Shown piece after piece: positions 13,133-13,684 of a stretch of DNA of 13,684 bases. How positions within the stretch are numbered: the first letter of the stretch is position 1; each line of letters starts with the position of its first letter. The position numbers and the translations under genes are program-made. The stretch covers positions 1 to 13,684 of the forward strand of contig JAPLZT010000074.1 of assembly GCA_026394855.1 (NCBI GenBank), read 5' to 3'. The notes below the pieces were generated by a model, which saw nothing but the letters and a program-made list of their open reading frames with translations, had not been told where the DNA came from and did not search any database. Source of the DNA: Candidatus Woesebacteria bacterium. Lineage in GTDB: Bacteria; Patescibacteriota; Microgenomatia; UBA8517.

Positions 13133-13420
13133 ATGGCATTTAAAAAGAATTTATTTAATAAGTCTAAGGATACTTCAGAAATGCCAACAACTGAACTGGA
13201 TGTTGGGAAAAAACTTTCCGAACACGACAAAACCTTGGATTTTCTAAGTAAGGTTACGGTTACGATATTGTTCGTGATGGCTCTGACGTTTGTCGGACTA
13301 CTTTTTACTTACCTAGCGTTTGTTAAAAGTTCTTTTAATGAATATTCACAATCACTTGAAAGAGTGAACGACAATAGAATTTTACGAATAGAACAAAGAA
13401 TTGATAAGTTGGAAAAGTAG
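13133..13420 (+). CDS. Small single-span membrane protein with coiled-coil tail
   Basis: 95 residues. A charged N-terminal part (1-38) is followed by one membrane span (about 41-64, VTVTILFVMALTFVGLLFTYL) and a C-terminal amphipathic helix (about 69-95, YSQSLERVNDNRILRIEQRI) of coiled-coil type. No family is recognised. It follows the preceding gene by 3 bp, so the two are cotranscribed. The layout recalls small phage or element membrane proteins of unknown role. Confidence 0.65.
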   Translation: MAFKKNLFNKSKDTSEMPTTELDVGKKLSEHDKTLDFLSKVTVTILFVMALTFVGLLFTYLAFVKSSFNEYSQSLERVNDNRILRIEQRIDKLEK

Positions 13421-13435
13421 GGTGAAGTTCACTAT

Positions 13436-13678
13436 CTAATTTGACTTCTTGAATTTCCCCCTAAAAATACTGATGATCATTACCGGAGATAAGCAGACAA
13501 AGATAATAAATGGAAGCGTAATGGTAATAAAGTTCCACCAATCAAAATCGTTTGGACCAATGGCGTGTTTGGTATAAAAACCTGGAACAAAAATATTCAA
13601 TCCCCAACTAACTAAAAACCCAGTTATGAACCAAAATAAACTGACAAAAAACAGGATAACCACCGCTTTTCTTATCAT
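13436..13678 (-). CDS. Small two-span membrane protein
   Basis: 80 residues with ATG at 13678, complete within the window. There are two hydrophobic spans (about 5-30 and 49-72) joined by a short loop (PGFYTKHAIGPNDFDWWN), and the tail is basic (FRGKFKKSN). No family is recognised. It is convergent with the preceding gene, with 15 bp between them, and may belong either to the element's right edge or to the host chromosome. Confidence 0.65.
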   Translation of the reverse strand: MIRKAVVILFFVSLFWFITGFLVSWGLNIFVPGFYTKHAIGPNDFDWWNFITITLPFIIFVCLSPVMIISIFRGKFKKSN

Positions 13679-13684
13679 CTTAAA

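Noticed and set aside
13035..13247. Alternative plus-strand frame overlapping two genes
   Set aside because: It overlaps the ends of both neighbouring genes, which have better starts and coherent membrane and core features.
1..13684. CRISPR array
   Set aside because: No regularly spaced direct repeats with unique spacers occur. The only short-period repeats are the tRNA-derived units and TGGGTTA copies described above.

Overview
The window is AT-rich and uses the standard genetic code, with TGA as an ordinary stop. It looks like a small-genome bacterium of the Candidate Phyla Radiation (Patescibacteria), perhaps Microgenomates-like. That is an inference. It rests on densely packed short genes, tRNAs without encoded CCA, a divergent full-length CTP synthase, a DRG-type GTPase more typical of archaea and eukaryotes, and many short single-span membrane proteins with no recognisable family. 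Several first-in-operon genes have a -10 box only 9-17 nt before the ATG and no Shine-Dalgarno sequence, so short-leader or leaderless mRNAs are likely.

Positions 1-6703 are host-like. They hold the end of a LytR_C membrane protein (+), a DinD/Bro-N-type antirepressor (-), tRNA-Gly(TCC) with a duplicated 5' fragment beside it, a C39-like cysteine peptidase (-), tRNA-Pro(TGG), a frameshifted polytopic membrane protein (+), tRNA-Leu(TAA), CTP synthase pyrG (-), tRNA-Arg(TCG), the DRG-family GTPase (+) and tRNA-Lys(CTT). All five tRNAs lie on the minus strand.

Positions 6704-6828 are a rearranged tRNA-Lys neighbourhood: a broken tandem copy of the tRNA 5' half whose D-loop is interrupted by a 28-29 nt unit present twice. 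A related unit interrupts the D-loop of the tRNA-Gly fragment near 1520, at the same tRNA position. This is the most unusual short-scale signal in the window.

Positions 7165-13420 look like an integrated accessory element. An XRE repressor-like gene is divergent from a run of four small N-terminally membrane-anchored proteins of unknown function. A tightly overlapping operon follows: a DUF5659-like protein, a winged-helix replication-type protein and two small proteins. Next comes a large serine recombinase behind a leader with two interleaved inverted repeats, then a possible nuclease-fold protein and a small membrane/coiled-coil protein. The recombinase presumably mobilises the element, the XRE protein probably controls it, and the membrane proteins are the likely cargo. 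A convergent two-span membrane protein closes the window. I could not define the attachment sites.
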